Source: Thiothrix subterranea (lineage in GTDB: Bacteria > Pseudomonadota > Gammaproteobacteria > Thiotrichales > Thiotrichaceae). From it: DNA of 64,000 bases. The stretch covers positions 1,602,001 to 1,666,000 of the forward strand of contig NZ_CP133217.1 of assembly GCF_030930995.1 (NCBI RefSeq), in the 5' to 3' direction. Position numbers and translations under genes: made by a program. This document shows positions 9,448 through 18,496 of the stretch, one piece after another; within the stretch, counting starts at the first letter, position 1, and the number at the start of each line of letters is the position of its first letter. The notes under the pieces are model-generated. The model searched no databases and was not told the DNA's origin. It worked only from the letters and a program-made list of their open reading frames with translations.

Positions 9448-10974
9448 TTGCAGCGGGTGCAATGCTTGCTGCCTGCGGAAGGCGAGGTGTTTTGGCTGAC
9501 GGGGAATGCGATCAAGAAAGCGCATACCCTGTTGGGGCAAGAGTGTGATGCGTTGGTGTTTGATGCGCATAGTGGCTTTGATGTGAATGCGTTTGCGGCG
9601 GTCAGCGGTACATTGCGCGGTGGCGGCACGTTGTTTTTGTTGATACCGCCGTTGGATGCGTGGGCGGATTTTCCTGACCCCGATTATCGGCGGTTTATTC
9701 CTTATCCTTATCAACCGGAAGACGTGCAGGGGCGGTTTTTGCAGCGCTTGGTTCGGTTGTTGGATGGAAAAGAGGGCGAATGCCATTCGCCCCTACAAGG
9801 GAAGGTCTTTGTAGGGGCGTATTGCATACGCCCTCTTCAAAGCAAACAATCAATAGCCATACAAACCATCGTCCAAGCCAATGTGCCAGTGGTACTGACG
9901 GCAGATCGGGGGCGTGGCAAATCGGCTGCGTTGGGCATGGCGGCAAGTCAATTGCAGGCGGCGGGAAAGCGCGTGTTGTTAACGGCGCCGTCACGGGCGA
10001 CGGTGGCAACTGTTTTCAAACATGCGGAAAATCCCCCTTCATTTTTTGCTCCCGATGATTTGCTGCAAACCTTGCCGCAAGGCGATGTGTTATTGGTCGA
10101 TGAGGCGGCAGCGATTCCTGTGCCGCTGTTGTTGAAAATGCTGGAACATTACCCGCGTTGCGTGTTTTCCACCACTTTGCACGGGTATGAGGGGAGCGGG
10201 CGTGGGTTTGCATTGCGTTTTCAGAAAGAATTGGATGCGCGTGTTGCGGGTTGGCAAGCAGTGCGGTTACACACGCCGATCCGTTGGGCGGAAAACGACC
10301 CACTGGAGTGCTTCATCAATCGAGCGTTGTTGTTGGATGCGGACGTGGGAGAGGGCGTATGCAATACGCCCCTAAATTCTTTGTACCGCGAATTAAACCG
10401 CGACGAACTTGCCCACAACGAACCTTTACTTCGCCAACTGTTCGGCTTGCTGATCACTGCCCACTACCAAACGCGCCCTTCCGATCTGCGCCAGATGTTG
10501 GATGCACCCGACATTTCCATCCACGTCCTTGAACAGCACGGCGTGATCCTGGCAGTCGCCTTGCTGTCCCGCGAAGGCGGGTTGGATGCGGAACTGACCG
10601 CAGCGATTCACGCCGGAACACGCCGCCCTCACGGACACCCCATCCCGCAAACCCTCACTTTTCACGCGAAAATCCCCGGTGCGGCAACCTTGATTTGCGA
10701 GCGGGTGATGCGGATTGCAGTGCATCCTGACTGGCAAAACCACGGTCTGGGTGCGCATTTGCTGGAACATCTGTTAGGATTCGCCACCCGCAGCGGGGCA
10801 GATTACATGGGAGTCAGTTACGCCATGACTCCACCATTGCTGCGCTTTTGGGGACGTGCCGGGTTTGTGTTGGCACGGATCGGGTTTCGCAAAGATACCG
10901 CCAGCGGCAGCCGTTCGGTGGTGCAAGTGAAAGCCTTGAGTGCGGCGGCAGCGTTATTGTTCAAAGGGTTATGA
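9448..10974 (+). CDS. tmcA: TmcA-like tRNA(Met) cytidine acetyltransferase, shortened and carrying palindromic inserts
   Basis: TmcA makes N4-acetylcytidine at the wobble base of elongator tRNA-Met. Seen here: F-D-A-H-S-G-F-D-V-N-A-F (DUF1726 domain), Walker A RGRGKSA, Walker B L-L-V-D-E-A-A-A-I-P, G-Y-E-G-S-G-R-G-F, and a GNAT domain with R-I-A-V-H-P-x-x-Q-x-x-G-L-G. It stops soon after the GNAT fold, about 150 residues short of E. coli TmcA (671), so the C-terminal tRNA-binding part is missing. Three family B palindromes lie inside it (9773-9796, 9811-9834, 10352-10373), all in frame. The first usable start in frame is TTG at 9448, yet the codons just upstream read L-P-R-R-L-E-L-I-E-G, which looks like real coding sequence; see findings. 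Its stop overlaps the next ATG. Confidence 0.78.
   Translation: MQRVQCLLPAEGEVFWLTGNAIKKAHTLLGQECDALVFDAHSGFDVNAFAAVSGTLRGGGTLFLLIPPLDAWADFPDPDYRRFIPYPYQPEDVQGRFLQRLVRLLDGKEGECHSPLQGKVFVGAYCIRPLQSKQSIAIQTIVQANVPVVLTADRGRGKSAALGMAASQLQAAGKRVLLTAPSRATVATVFKHAENPPSFFAPDDLLQTLPQGDVLLVDEAAAIPVPLLLKMLEHYPRCVFSTTLHGYEGSGRGFALRFQKELDARVAGWQAVRLHTPIRWAENDPLECFINRALLLDADVGEGVCNTPLNSLYRELNRDELAHNEPLLRQLFGLLITAHYQTRPSDLRQMLDAPDISIHVLEQHGVILAVALLSREGGLDAELTAAIHAGTRRPHGHPIPQTLTFHAKIPGAATLICERVMRIAVHPDWQNHGLGAHLLEHLLGFATRSGADYMGVSYAMTPPLLRFWGRAGFVLARIGFRKDTASGSRSVVQVKALSAAAALLFKGL
9773..9834. repeat. two opposed family B palindromes in tmcA
   Basis: The first copy (9773-9796) has arms AGGGCGAAT / ATTCGCCCCTAC. 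The second (9811-9834) has arms GTAGGGGCGTAT / ATACGCCCT. The two are oriented tail to tail around a 14-bp spacer, so the whole block can also fold into one larger hairpin. They lie between the N-terminal and helicase-like domains and add about 20 residues in frame. Confidence 0.75.
10352..10373. repeat. third family B palindrome in tmcA
   Basis: AGGGCGTATGC followed by AATACGCCCCT. This is the reverse complement of the element at 9811-9834 almost base for base. It encodes E-G-V-C-N-T-P-L in a loop between the helicase-like and acetyltransferase parts. Confidence 0.7.
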
Positions 10975-12032
10975 GCGTGGAAAAGGTTTTAGTGAGTGGG
11001 CAGCGGTTTCTTGCCCTCGATGCGCTGCGCGGTTTGGCGGCATTGTGGGTGGTGTATTTTCATGTCTACGGTGGCTTGGGTTATCTGGCGGTGGATTTCT
11101 TTTTGGTGTTGAGCGGTTTTATCCTCGCGCACCGTTATTTGTACAGTGACAAGCCCACTAGCGCGGCGGTGTTTATTAGCCATCGGCTTGCGCGTTTGTA
11201 TCCGTTGCATATTTATACGTTGCTGGTGTTTGTGTTGGTGCATTGGTTGATGTATTGGACGATGCCGAGCTTTCCTGATGGCGCATTGTTTACGTTTGTG
11301 CAGCATCTGACCCTGACGCATAACATTGGTCTGAGTCCACACGGGCTGACATGGAATTACCCCAGTTGGTCGGTATCGGTGGAGTTTTGGGTGAATATCC
11401 TGTTTATCTTTCTGATTTCCCGCAAAACCTCCAGTGGCTGGTTATTTTTATTGAGCACGTTTGGTTTGGTGAGTTTGTTGAGGTTGCACGGTAATTTGAA
11501 TGCACAGGCAGAGACCTACCTCAGTATTATTAATGCGGGGATGTTACGGGGGATGGCATCGTTTTTATTGGGTATTTTAGCTTATCGGGTGTACCTATTT
11601 TACCGGGATGATTGGCGCGTGGCGCGGTATGCGGCTTGGTTGGAAGGGGCTTGTGTATTGGCAGTCGTCGGCATTCTTTGGAGTCGCACCGGAGATTCAG
11701 TGGGAATGGATGTTTTTGTGCCGTATCTGGCGCTGGTGATGGTGGCAATTTTCGCGTTTGAACAAGGGTGGTTGTCGCGTGGTTTGCGTAAACTGGCGTA
11801 TTTGGGGGAGATTTCCTATTCGGTTTACCTGAATCATTTGGTCGTCCTGATGATTTTTCGGCACTTCGCTTTGCAATACGGTTGGGATAAGCCAACGATT
11901 TTGGGCTTAACGTTGGTGACAGTGCTGGTGTATTCGCACTTTACCTACCGTTATCTGGAAATCCCTTTGGGTAAGCGCTTGCGGCGGAGCTTGGAAGGAT
12001 TGATTTCCAAACCCCTGCCGCAAGCTGCTTAG
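10971..12032 (+). CDS. membrane acyltransferase, acyltransferase-3 (OafA-like) family
   Basis: A 353-residue integral membrane protein. It has the family's N-terminal F-L-A-L-D-A-L-R-G-L-A-A-L-W-V-V-Y-F-H with the catalytic His, D-F-F-L-V-L-S-G-F-I-L, W-S-V-S-V-E-F-W in the middle, and about ten hydrophobic segments. Such enzymes O-acylate cell-surface sugars or lipids. The ATG at 10971 overlaps the tmcA stop (ATGA), which suggests translational coupling. No substrate can be named; the exopolysaccharide genes at 42-64 kb are possible partners but distant. It is convergent with uppP. Confidence 0.85.
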   Translation: MSVEKVLVSGQRFLALDALRGLAALWVVYFHVYGGLGYLAVDFFLVLSGFILAHRYLYSDKPTSAAVFISHRLARLYPLHIYTLLVFVLVHWLMYWTMPSFPDGALFTFVQHLTLTHNIGLSPHGLTWNYPSWSVSVEFWVNILFIFLISRKTSSGWLFLLSTFGLVSLLRLHGNLNAQAETYLSIINAGMLRGMASFLLGILAYRVYLFYRDDWRVARYAAWLEGACVLAVVGILWSRTGDSVGMDVFVPYLALVMVAIFAFEQGWLSRGLRKLAYLGEISYSVYLNHLVVLMIFRHFALQYGWDKPTILGLTLVTVLVYSHFTYRYLEIPLGKRLRRSLEGLISKPLPQAA

Positions 12033-12044
12033 CATGAAGTGGTG

Positions 12045-12812
12045 TTACGCCAGCCACCACAGCAGTAATACCCCAAACAGAATGCGGTAAACGCCAAAGG
12101 TGCGGAAGGTAAAGCGTTGTAAAAACCCGATAAACACTTTCATGGTGAGGTACGCCACCAAAAAGGCGACAACAAACCCGACAATGAGCGGCACAAAGCT
12201 GGTAGTGGCGAATTCATTGTAGTGTTTCAACAGGGAATAGCCGGAACTCGCCCCTAATACCGGCAACGCCAGCAGAAAGGAAAATTCGGTGCTGGATTTG
12301 CGATCTAAACCCGCCAACATGCCGCCAATAATGGTTGCTCCAGCACGGCTTGTACCCGGTATCACCGCGAATATTTGTGCAAAGCCTACCCATGCTGCTT
12401 GGGTATAACTGATGTCTTCCATCTGTTTGATTCGATGCGCATCTTCGCGGTAAAAATGTTCAACGATCAGGAAAATAATCCCGCCGATGATAAACATCCA
12501 CGCCACGATCTGAACGTTAAACAGGCTTTCGATTAAGTCACTGAATAAAAAGCCAATGATGGCAATCGGCAGAAATGCGATTAACACTTTCACCCATAAG
12601 GCGAAATAGCGCGGGTGGAATTTCTCGGTGTAATTGGCGATAACCGCAAAAATAGCAGCAAATTGAATAATGATTTCAAAGGCAGTGTGTTGGGCGTTAC
12701 GATCCATGCCCAGCCAGTCCGATACCACAATCATGTGTCCGGTGGAGGAAACGGGTAGAAACTCGGTAATGCCTTCGACAATGCCTAAAATAATGGCATG
12801 AAAAATATCCAT
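12045..12812 (-). CDS. uppP: undecaprenyl-diphosphatase (BacA/UppP)
   Basis: A 255-residue polytopic membrane phosphatase that recycles undecaprenyl pyrophosphate to the monophosphate carrier used for peptidoglycan and surface polysaccharides. It shows both family motifs, [14 protein letters not shown] near the N-terminus and P-G-T-S-R-A-G-A-T at about 156-164, and around seven or eight hydrophobic segments. It is slightly shorter than E. coli UppP (273). An AGGAA ribosome-binding site precedes the ATG. It lies 21 bp after the MidA-like gene on the same strand. Confidence 0.95.
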   Translation of the reverse strand: MDIFHAIILGIVEGITEFLPVSSTGHMIVVSDWLGMDRNAQHTAFEIIIQFAAIFAVIANYTEKFHPRYFALWVKVLIAFLPIAIIGFLFSDLIESLFNVQIVAWMFIIGGIIFLIVEHFYREDAHRIKQMEDISYTQAAWVGFAQIFAVIPGTSRAGATIIGGMLAGLDRKSSTEFSFLLALPVLGASSGYSLLKHYNEFATTSFVPLIVGFVVAFLVAYLTMKVFIGFLQRFTFRTFGVYRILFGVLLLWWLA

Positions 12813-12833
12813 GAACAGGTATTCCTAATGGTT

Positions 12834-14060
12834 TTATAAGTAATGTTGACGGCTGGCAAGTCTAAAGCCATCCAGCGTTGGGGTAAATCCTTTACTGAAT
12901 GCCATGACTTTGAAACGTTCGCCCATTTCGGCGGGCAGGCTTAAAGTGCGTACTTGTTGGGCGAGGTGGTATTGCTTGGCAGGGTTGGCTTCCAGCGCTT
13001 GCATGAATACAGCTTCCAAGCCGCTATTGGCGAGGAACATCGCTTGGGTGGTGTAGCCTGCCAATTCCAAGCCCGCATCCAGCCCCGCATTTGCCACTGC
13101 GGTGAAATCCACACTCGCGGTAATGTCTTGCAAGCCGGGGTAAATCAGCGGGTTGGCGTGTACACGGTGTTGGTAATGGCAAAGCAACGTGCCTGCGGTG
13201 CGTTCCGGGCGGTAATAATCGGCGTGTTCGTAACCGTAGTCGATTAGCAGCAATACGCCAGCGGCGAGGGTATCTGCCATGCTGCGCATCCAAGCGGGCA
13301 GGGCAGGGTTGAATTCGGAGGTGTAGGAAGAACCCCTCACCCCCAGCCCCTCTCCCTCAAGGGGCGAGGGGAGTAAGAGTTTTTGCACCGCACTAGGTAA
13401 TTTTTCTCTTAGCCCCTCTCCCCTTGAGGGAGAGGGGTTGGGGTGAGGGGTAAAGGCGAAGCCTTGATCTGCGATGGTTACATCAACAGGAAACGGCACT
13501 CCATTTGTGACGGTAAACAATTCCACCGGCATTGCATCCAGCACCTCGTTACCCACAATAACGCCGCGCAGTGGCGTTGCAGGCAAACGGTCTAACCACA
13601 CCACCCGCGCCAGCAAATGTGGCACGTGTTGTTGCAAGGTTTGGCGTTGACGGTCGCGTAATTCGGGGCTGAGATCCAATATCAGGTAATGGTCGGGTAA
13701 GCAGCCAATGTTTTCCAAATGTGCCAGCATATCCGCTGCCATAATGCCGCTGCCCGCACCCAATTCCAGCATATCGCCGCCACCGAGTTCGGTCAGCACT
13801 TGCGCACATTGGTTGGCAAGGCATTGCGAGAAGAGTGGGGAAATTTCCGGTGCGGTGATGAAATCGCCAGCCTGACCGATTTTGCGCAAACCTGCCACGT
13901 AGTAGCCCAAGCCCGGTTCGTAGAGCGCCATTTGCATGAAATCGTGGAAGGAAATACTGCCAGCGTTGCGTTCAATGGCGGCGCGGATGCGTTGCGCGAG
14001 TTGTTCGCTGTGGGCTAATGCCTCGGCGGAAGGTGTGGGTAATGTGTCGGTAAAGCGCAT
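12834..14060 (-). CDS. MidA/NDUFAF7-like SAM-dependent methyltransferase (DUF185) with an in-frame repeat insert
   Basis: A 408-residue class I methyltransferase of the DUF185 group, whose mitochondrial member NDUFAF7 methylates an arginine of complex I. Visible: L-Y-E-P-G-L-G-Y-Y, G-D-F-I-T-A-P-E-I-S-P-L-F, SAM motif L-E-L-G-A-G-S-G at 98-105, and G-N-E-V-L-D-A-M-P-V. Residues about 203-245 (containing HPNPSPSRGEG and LPSPLEGEGLG) are encoded by two inverted family A elements at 13331-13453 and are absent from the family plan, yet the frame is kept on both sides. The bacterial substrate is unknown. It is divergent from the pteridine reductase gene across 47 bp. Confidence 0.87.
   Translation of the reverse strand: MRFTDTLPTPSAEALAHSEQLAQRIRAAIERNAGSISFHDFMQMALYEPGLGYYVAGLRKIGQAGDFITAPEISPLFSQCLANQCAQVLTELGGGDMLELGAGSGIMAADMLAHLENIGCLPDHYLILDLSPELRDRQRQTLQQHVPHLLARVVWLDRLPATPLRGVIVGNEVLDAMPVELFTVTNGVPFPVDVTIADQGFAFTPHPNPSPSRGEGLREKLPSAVQKLLLPSPLEGEGLGVRGSSYTSEFNPALPAWMRSMADTLAAGVLLLIDYGYEHADYYRPERTAGTLLCHYQHRVHANPLIYPGLQDITASVDFTAVANAGLDAGLELAGYTTQAMFLANSGLEAVFMQALEANPAKQYHLAQQVRTLSLPAEMGERFKVMAFSKGFTPTLDGFRLASRQHYL
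13331..13453. repeat. inverted pair of family A elements in the MidA-like gene
   Basis: The left copy (13331-13372) and right copy (13411-13453) are near-perfect reverse complements of about 42 bp, separated by 38 bp, so the block can form a long hairpin. The right copy matches the element in pilR (4253-4295) with only a few differences. The insert adds about 41 codons in frame. Confidence 0.82.
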
Positions 14061-14107
14061 GTCAGGTTATGATGGTGGAAAACATAAAGCTTAACAGAAG
14101 GTATGGC

Positions 14108-14851
14108 ATGGCGACATTACAAGGTAAAGTAGCACTACTCACAGGCGCAGCCCGCCGCATCGGTGCGGAGATTGCCCGCACGCTCCACAGCGCAGGTGCA
14201 ACCGTCGTCATCCACTACCGCAATTCCGCAACGGATGCCGAACAACTGCAAGCCGAATTAAACGCGCAACGCAAAAACTCCTGCTTTTTAGTGCGCGGTG
14301 ATTTACTTGACATCGCCAGCATCCCCAACTTAATCACGCAAACCCTTGAACAAGCGGGCAGATTAGATATTTTGGTAAACAACGCCTCATCGTTTTACCC
14401 CACCCCCTTAGCCACCGTGACCGAACAGCAGTTTGATGACCTGATCGGCACGAACCTGAAAGCGCCGCTCTTCATGGCACAAGCCGCCGCGCCGCATTTA
14501 CAAGCCAATCACGGCTGCATTATCAATATGGTCGATATTCACGGAATGCGCCCCTTGCAAGGTTACGCCGCCTATTGCACTGCCAAAGCCGGTTTGTTGA
14601 TGTTAACCCAAGTGCTGGCACGCGAATTAGGGCCGAATGTGCGGGTGAATGGCATTGCCCCCGGCGCGATCTTGTGGCCGGAAATGCCCGCTAATCACGC
14701 CATGCACGCCGAAATTCTGGCGAAAACGGCCTTGAAACGTGAAGGCAGCCCAGCGGATATTGCCAAAACCGTGCTATTTTTGGTGCGCGATGCGGATTAC
14801 ATTACCGGGCAAATCATCCCCGTTGACGGGGGGCGCTTGCTCAACCATTAG
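14108..14851 (+). CDS. pteridine reductase-like short-chain dehydrogenase (FolM type)
   Basis: A 247-residue SDR enzyme. NADPH site T-G-A-A-R-R-I-G: an Arg-Arg after TGAA is typical of pteridine reductases. It also has N-N-A-S-S-F-Y-P-T-P and the active-site Y-A-A-Y-C-T-A-K-A (Tyr-x3-Lys). FolM-like enzymes reduce dihydrobiopterin/dihydromonapterin and dihydrofolate. The ATG at 14108 is preferred over one 39 bp upstream because AGAAGG lies 7 bp before it and the Rossmann fold begins there. The specific pterin substrate is inferred from the family only. Confidence 0.87.
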   Translation: MATLQGKVALLTGAARRIGAEIARTLHSAGATVVIHYRNSATDAEQLQAELNAQRKNSCFLVRGDLLDIASIPNLITQTLEQAGRLDILVNNASSFYPTPLATVTEQQFDDLIGTNLKAPLFMAQAAAPHLQANHGCIINMVDIHGMRPLQGYAAYCTAKAGLLMLTQVLARELGPNVRVNGIAPGAILWPEMPANHAMHAEILAKTALKREGSPADIAKTVLFLVRDADYITGQIIPVDGGRLLNH

Positions 14852-14859
14852 TACGATGC

Positions 14860-15375
14860 TTAGGCAGCGTACAAATGCCCCGGATTCAATTTCAATTTGG
14901 TGGGTTTGTGGAGAATTTCCAGCAATACCATGACCCGTTCTTCACCATCATATTGTTGGAAAATTGCTTCCAAGCCCCGGAAAGGGCCTTCGGTAATGAT
15001 GACTTTATCGCCGGTATGGTAGCGATCAAGGTCAATGGAACGTTCGCCGAACAACGCTTCCTGCTCTTTCAAGCCGATAATGAGTTCGTCTGGCACACAG
15101 GCTGGTTCTAATCCAAAACGTACAAAGTTGCTGATGCCGGTGGTGGAGCGAATCGGTGCCCAATTGTCATTCACGCCTTTATCCAAGTGGATGAACATAT
15201 AACGCGGGAACAGTGATTCAATTTTGGTGATGGCTTTGCCCCGCTGGGTGCGCAAGCGTTTCGCCAGTGGGCGGTAAACGTCGTAACCTTGGTTGCGCAG
15301 ATGAAATTCTGCCACTTCGTCCTTGTGCGGTCTGCTAGTCAGCAAAAACCAGTTTCTAGCTGTGTTGACACTCAT
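14860..15375 (-). CDS. rfaH: transcription/translation regulator RfaH
   Basis: A 171-residue NusG paralogue. The NGN domain (about 8-105) starts W-F-L-L-T-S-R-P-H-K-D-E and contains L-F-P-R-Y-M-F-I-H and the R-S-T-T-G-I-S-N-F-V-R-F segment. A short linker and KOW-like domain follow (G-D-K-V-I-I-T-E-G-P-F-R-G-L-E-A-I-F). RfaH binds RNA polymerase at ops elements and prevents termination in long LPS, capsule and secretion operons. The large exopolysaccharide operon at 42-50.7 kb is a natural kind of target, but I found no ops sequence in its leader. Confidence 0.92.
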   Translation of the reverse strand: MSVNTARNWFLLTSRPHKDEVAEFHLRNQGYDVYRPLAKRLRTQRGKAITKIESLFPRYMFIHLDKGVNDNWAPIRSTTGISNFVRFGLEPACVPDELIIGLKEQEALFGERSIDLDRYHTGDKVIITEGPFRGLEAIFQQYDGEERVMVLLEILHKPTKLKLNPGHLYAA

Positions 15376-15458
15376 ATCTGATACCTTTAGTAAGCCCGAC
15401 TAAACCTTTCGTCAACGCTACACTTGCTAAATCCCCAAGATTCACAAGTATCTTCACG

Positions 15459-15488
15459 TTACATTCTTTTGAGTCTATTCGATATACT
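15459..15488 (+). promoter_or_regulatory. possible promoter of the Gld-like ABC operon
   Basis: TTACAT (15459-15464) and TATACT (15483-15488) are separated by 18 bp and sit about 85 bp before the ABC gene. The -35 match is only fair. The 199-bp gap between rfaH and the ABC gene shows nothing else definite. Confidence 0.35.
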
Positions 15489-15574
15489 GTTAAGTTCAAC
15501 CCTTATTGCAATAGAAAATTTCTATCAATCTCGCAATGTTATTAATGAAAGCTGAATAGACAAGGGCAAGTTAC

Positions 15575-16330
15575 ATGGTAAATCATCAAGATAGGTTGAT
15601 TAGTGCAGTAGGATTATCACGCTATTACAGCGAGCACTGCGCCGTAAATAATTTGGAAGTTGTCTTGGACAAAGGCGAGGTCTTGGGCTTACTGGGGCCA
15701 AATGGTGCGGGGAAATCAACCACTATGCAAATGTTGACCGGCAATCTTGCCCCTAGCACGGGTGAAATTAAGATCAATGGCATCGACTTATTGGATGAAC
15801 CACGCAAAGCCAAGCAGCAACTCGGCTATTTGCCGGAGCAGCCGCCGGTGTACCGCGATTTGACGGTGAGCGAATACCTGCATTATTGCGCCCGTTTGCG
15901 TAACGTGCCCGCCGCACAGTGTCGCAAGGCAGTGGATTACGCCAGTGAGCGTTGTGGTTTGCAAGCGGTTAGCCAGCGGCTGATTGGCAACCTTTCCAAG
16001 GGATTTCGGCAGCGCGTGGGGATTGCACAAGCCATTTTGCATAACCCAGCGGTGGTGATTTTGGACGAGCCGACGGTGGGTTTGGATCCGATTCAAATTC
16101 GCGAGATTCGCAGTTTGATTCGTGAACTGGGTAAGGATCACGGCATTATTTTGTCGACCCACATTTTGCCGGAAGTGCAGGCGGTGTGTGATCGGGTGCA
16201 AATTCTTAATCGGGGCAAAACGGTGTTTAACGGTACGTTAGATGGGGTGGAATCCTTGGAAAAAGTGTTTTTCGATCTGATTTTCCGCGAAGAAGCGCTG
16301 AGTGATGCGCAGCAAGAGGTGGCAGCATGA
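15575..16330 (+). CDS. ABC transporter ATPase, GldA-like
   Basis: A 251-residue ABC ATPase: Walker A GPNGAGKS at 41-48, signature L-S-K-G-F-R-Q-R, Walker B V-V-I-L-D-E-P-T-V-G-L-D, and the switch His in L-S-T-H-I-L-P-E. It is the first gene of a four-gene operon with an ABC-2 permease, a GldG-like protein and a DUF4340 protein. In Bacteroidetes GldA/F/G are needed for gliding; in proteobacteria homologous sets are widespread and their transported substrate is unknown. Its stop overlaps the permease start (ATGA). Confidence 0.9.
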   Translation: MVNHQDRLISAVGLSRYYSEHCAVNNLEVVLDKGEVLGLLGPNGAGKSTTMQMLTGNLAPSTGEIKINGIDLLDEPRKAKQQLGYLPEQPPVYRDLTVSEYLHYCARLRNVPAAQCRKAVDYASERCGLQAVSQRLIGNLSKGFRQRVGIAQAILHNPAVVILDEPTVGLDPIQIREIRSLIRELGKDHGIILSTHILPEVQAVCDRVQILNRGKTVFNGTLDGVESLEKVFFDLIFREEALSDAQQEVAA

Positions 16331-17088
16331 GGGCTATTTGGGTCATTGCGAGTACCGAATTTCGCCGCATGTTTGTGTCGCCGTTGGCTTGGAGCATTTT
16401 GGCGGTGGTGCAGTTTATTTTGGCGTGGATGTTTTTGCTGGGGGTGAATGAATACACCTTGCAAACGCAAGCAAATGCTGTGGGGGCAGAGGATATGGCA
16501 GGGATTAGCGAAGCACTGATTCCGTTTTTGTTTTCAACCGCCGCGTCGATTATGTTGGTGGTCACGCCGTTGATTACGATGCGCTTGTTTGCGGAAGAGC
16601 GCATGAATCAAACCTTGATTTTATTGACGTCTTCGCCGGTTTCCAATACGCAGATTGTGTTGGGTAAGTATTTGAGCGTATTGGGGTTTGTATTGTTATT
16701 CGTGGTATTGGTGGCATTGATGCCGCTATCGTTGGCGCTGGCGACACCGTTGGATTGGGGGCAATTAGCCGCCGCCAGCTTAGGGTTGCTGTTGTTATTG
16801 GCAGCGTTTACGGCAGCGGGTTTGTTTTTGTCGTCGTTAGCGCGGCAGCCGGTGATTGCTGCTGTCACGACGTTTGGATTTTTGTTGCTGTTGGATGTGT
16901 TGTATCAGTCGGGGAACGCGCAAGGCTCGGCGAGTGAATTGTTCGTGTATTTGTCGGCATTCGGGCATTTTTTGTCGTTTGCAGGCGGTATGTTTAATAG
17001 CAGTGATCTGGTGTATTACGGGCTGTTTATTGCGGGTTTTCTGATTTTGACCATCCGCAAACTCGATAATGACCGGTTACAGGGGTAA
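16327..17088 (+). CDS. ABC-2 type permease, GldF-like
   Basis: A 253-residue membrane protein with six hydrophobic segments (near 18-38, 64-84, 107-127, 140-160, 175-195 and 220-243). The segment F-A-E-E-R-M-N-Q-T-L-I-L-L-T-S-S-P after the second helix is typical of ABC-2 permeases that pair with GldA-like ATPases. It overlaps the ATPase gene by 4 bp and is followed after 6 bp by the GldG-like gene, so the three are translated together. Confidence 0.9.
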   Translation: MRAIWVIASTEFRRMFVSPLAWSILAVVQFILAWMFLLGVNEYTLQTQANAVGAEDMAGISEALIPFLFSTAASIMLVVTPLITMRLFAEERMNQTLILLTSSPVSNTQIVLGKYLSVLGFVLLFVVLVALMPLSLALATPLDWGQLAAASLGLLLLLAAFTAAGLFLSSLARQPVIAAVTTFGFLLLLDVLYQSGNAQGSASELFVYLSAFGHFLSFAGGMFNSSDLVYYGLFIAGFLILTIRKLDNDRLQG

Positions 17089-17094
17089 GCAACA

Positions 17095-18495
17095 ATGAAA
17101 ATGACTAAAACGTCTCACCGTTGGCTTGGGCTGCACAATGCTATTTTCTATCTGTTAGTGGTGTTGGTTATTGGGCTGTTGGGTTTTTTGAGTCGCGAAT
17201 TCACGTTTGCGGCGGATTGGACGCAGGGGGGGCGTAATAGCTTGTCCGCCCCGACGCAAACCTTATTGAAAAATCTGGATCAGCCGTTGGCGTTTATTGC
17301 CTACATTCCCGATAACCCGACCTTGCAGACGCAAGTGAAGGATTTGGTGGCGAAATACCAGCGGGTGAAGCCGGATACGACCTTGGAATTTGTGAACCCT
17401 GATCTTGATCCCGCACGGGCGCAGCAAGATGGGATTGAGCATTCCGGGCAGTTGGCGATTCATTTGGGGGAACGCAGCGAGGTGATGGATTCTGCCAGTG
17501 AGCAAACCATCGGCAATGCGATTCAGCGCATGAGTCGGGGTGGTGAGCGTTTGGTGGTGTTTTTGGAGGGGCATGGGGAACGCCAACCCTTGTCATCAGA
17601 ATCCACCGGCATGTCGCAATTGGTGGCGCAGTTGCAACGCAGCGGGTTTTTGGTGCAACCGCATAATCTGGTACGCACGCAGTCGATTCCACAGAATGCC
17701 AGTTTTGCGGTGATTGCCGCGCCCCAACAGGATTTCTTGCCCGGTGAAGTCGCGGTATTGAAAACCTATGTGGAACAAGGCGGTAATTTGTTGTGGTTGC
17801 AAGATCCCGGTGGTTTGCACGGACTGCAAGTGCTGGAGGAATTGCTGGGTGTGCAAATCCACACCGGCACGGTGATTGATGCCAATGAAGATTTGCAGGC
17901 GATGTTGGGAATTAATCACCCTGCGGTCGTACCCGTGGTCGATTACGGCAAAGCGGAGCTGGTGAGCAAACTGGCAGGCAAGCAAACCGTGTTTCCGTTT
18001 GCAACGCTGGTGGCGCGTGACCCGCAAGCCGGTACGCAAGAGGGTGCGCTCGTGTGGCAAGCCGATGAGTTTCTGTACACCTTGCCCGCGAGTTGGTTGG
18101 AAAGCAGTGGGGTATTGGAAGGCGCGGTGAAATTCGACGAGGGTAGCGATGATCAGCCGGGGCCAGTGCCGCTCGGCGTGAGTTTGGTACGGCAGTTGGA
18201 AACGGTCGCTGAGCACAGTCGAAGCGAACAGCGGGTTGTCGTGATGGGTGATAGCGATTTCATGCTGAACAGTTTCATTGGGCAGGGGGCGAATTTGGAT
18301 CTTGCCAGCAATATTTTCAACTGGTTGAGTGCTGATGACAGTTTGCTGAAAGTGCCGGTGATTCGCGCCCCCGATACGCAATTGGAATTGAGTGAAACGG
18401 CTGGTGCGGTGTTGGGTACGTTCTTCCTGTTTGTCTTGCCGCTGGGCTTATTGGCGGCAGGGTTGTGGATTTGGTGGCGCAGACGGAGACGTTGA
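17095..18495 (+). CDS. GldG-like ABC auxiliary protein
   Basis: A 466-residue protein. One membrane helix lies near the N-terminus (about 18-40), then a large periplasmic part that begins W-T-Q-G-G-R-N-S-L-S-A-P-T-Q-T-L-L-K-N-L and contains F-L-E-G-H-G-E-R and V-V-M-G-D-S-D-F, both hallmarks of the GldG/ABC-auxiliary family. A second membrane helix and a basic tail end the protein (W-W-R-R-R-R). It is the third gene of the Gld-like operon. The role is by family only; in gammaproteobacteria the substrate of the complex is not established. Confidence 0.88.
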   Translation: MKMTKTSHRWLGLHNAIFYLLVVLVIGLLGFLSREFTFAADWTQGGRNSLSAPTQTLLKNLDQPLAFIAYIPDNPTLQTQVKDLVAKYQRVKPDTTLEFVNPDLDPARAQQDGIEHSGQLAIHLGERSEVMDSASEQTIGNAIQRMSRGGERLVVFLEGHGERQPLSSESTGMSQLVAQLQRSGFLVQPHNLVRTQSIPQNASFAVIAAPQQDFLPGEVAVLKTYVEQGGNLLWLQDPGGLHGLQVLEELLGVQIHTGTVIDANEDLQAMLGINHPAVVPVVDYGKAELVSKLAGKQTVFPFATLVARDPQAGTQEGALVWQADEFLYTLPASWLESSGVLEGAVKFDEGSDDQPGPVPLGVSLVRQLETVAEHSRSEQRVVVMGDSDFMLNSFIGQGANLDLASNIFNWLSADDSLLKVPVIRAPDTQLELSETAGAVLGTFFLFVLPLGLLAAGLWIWWRRRRR

Positions 18496-18496
18496 G

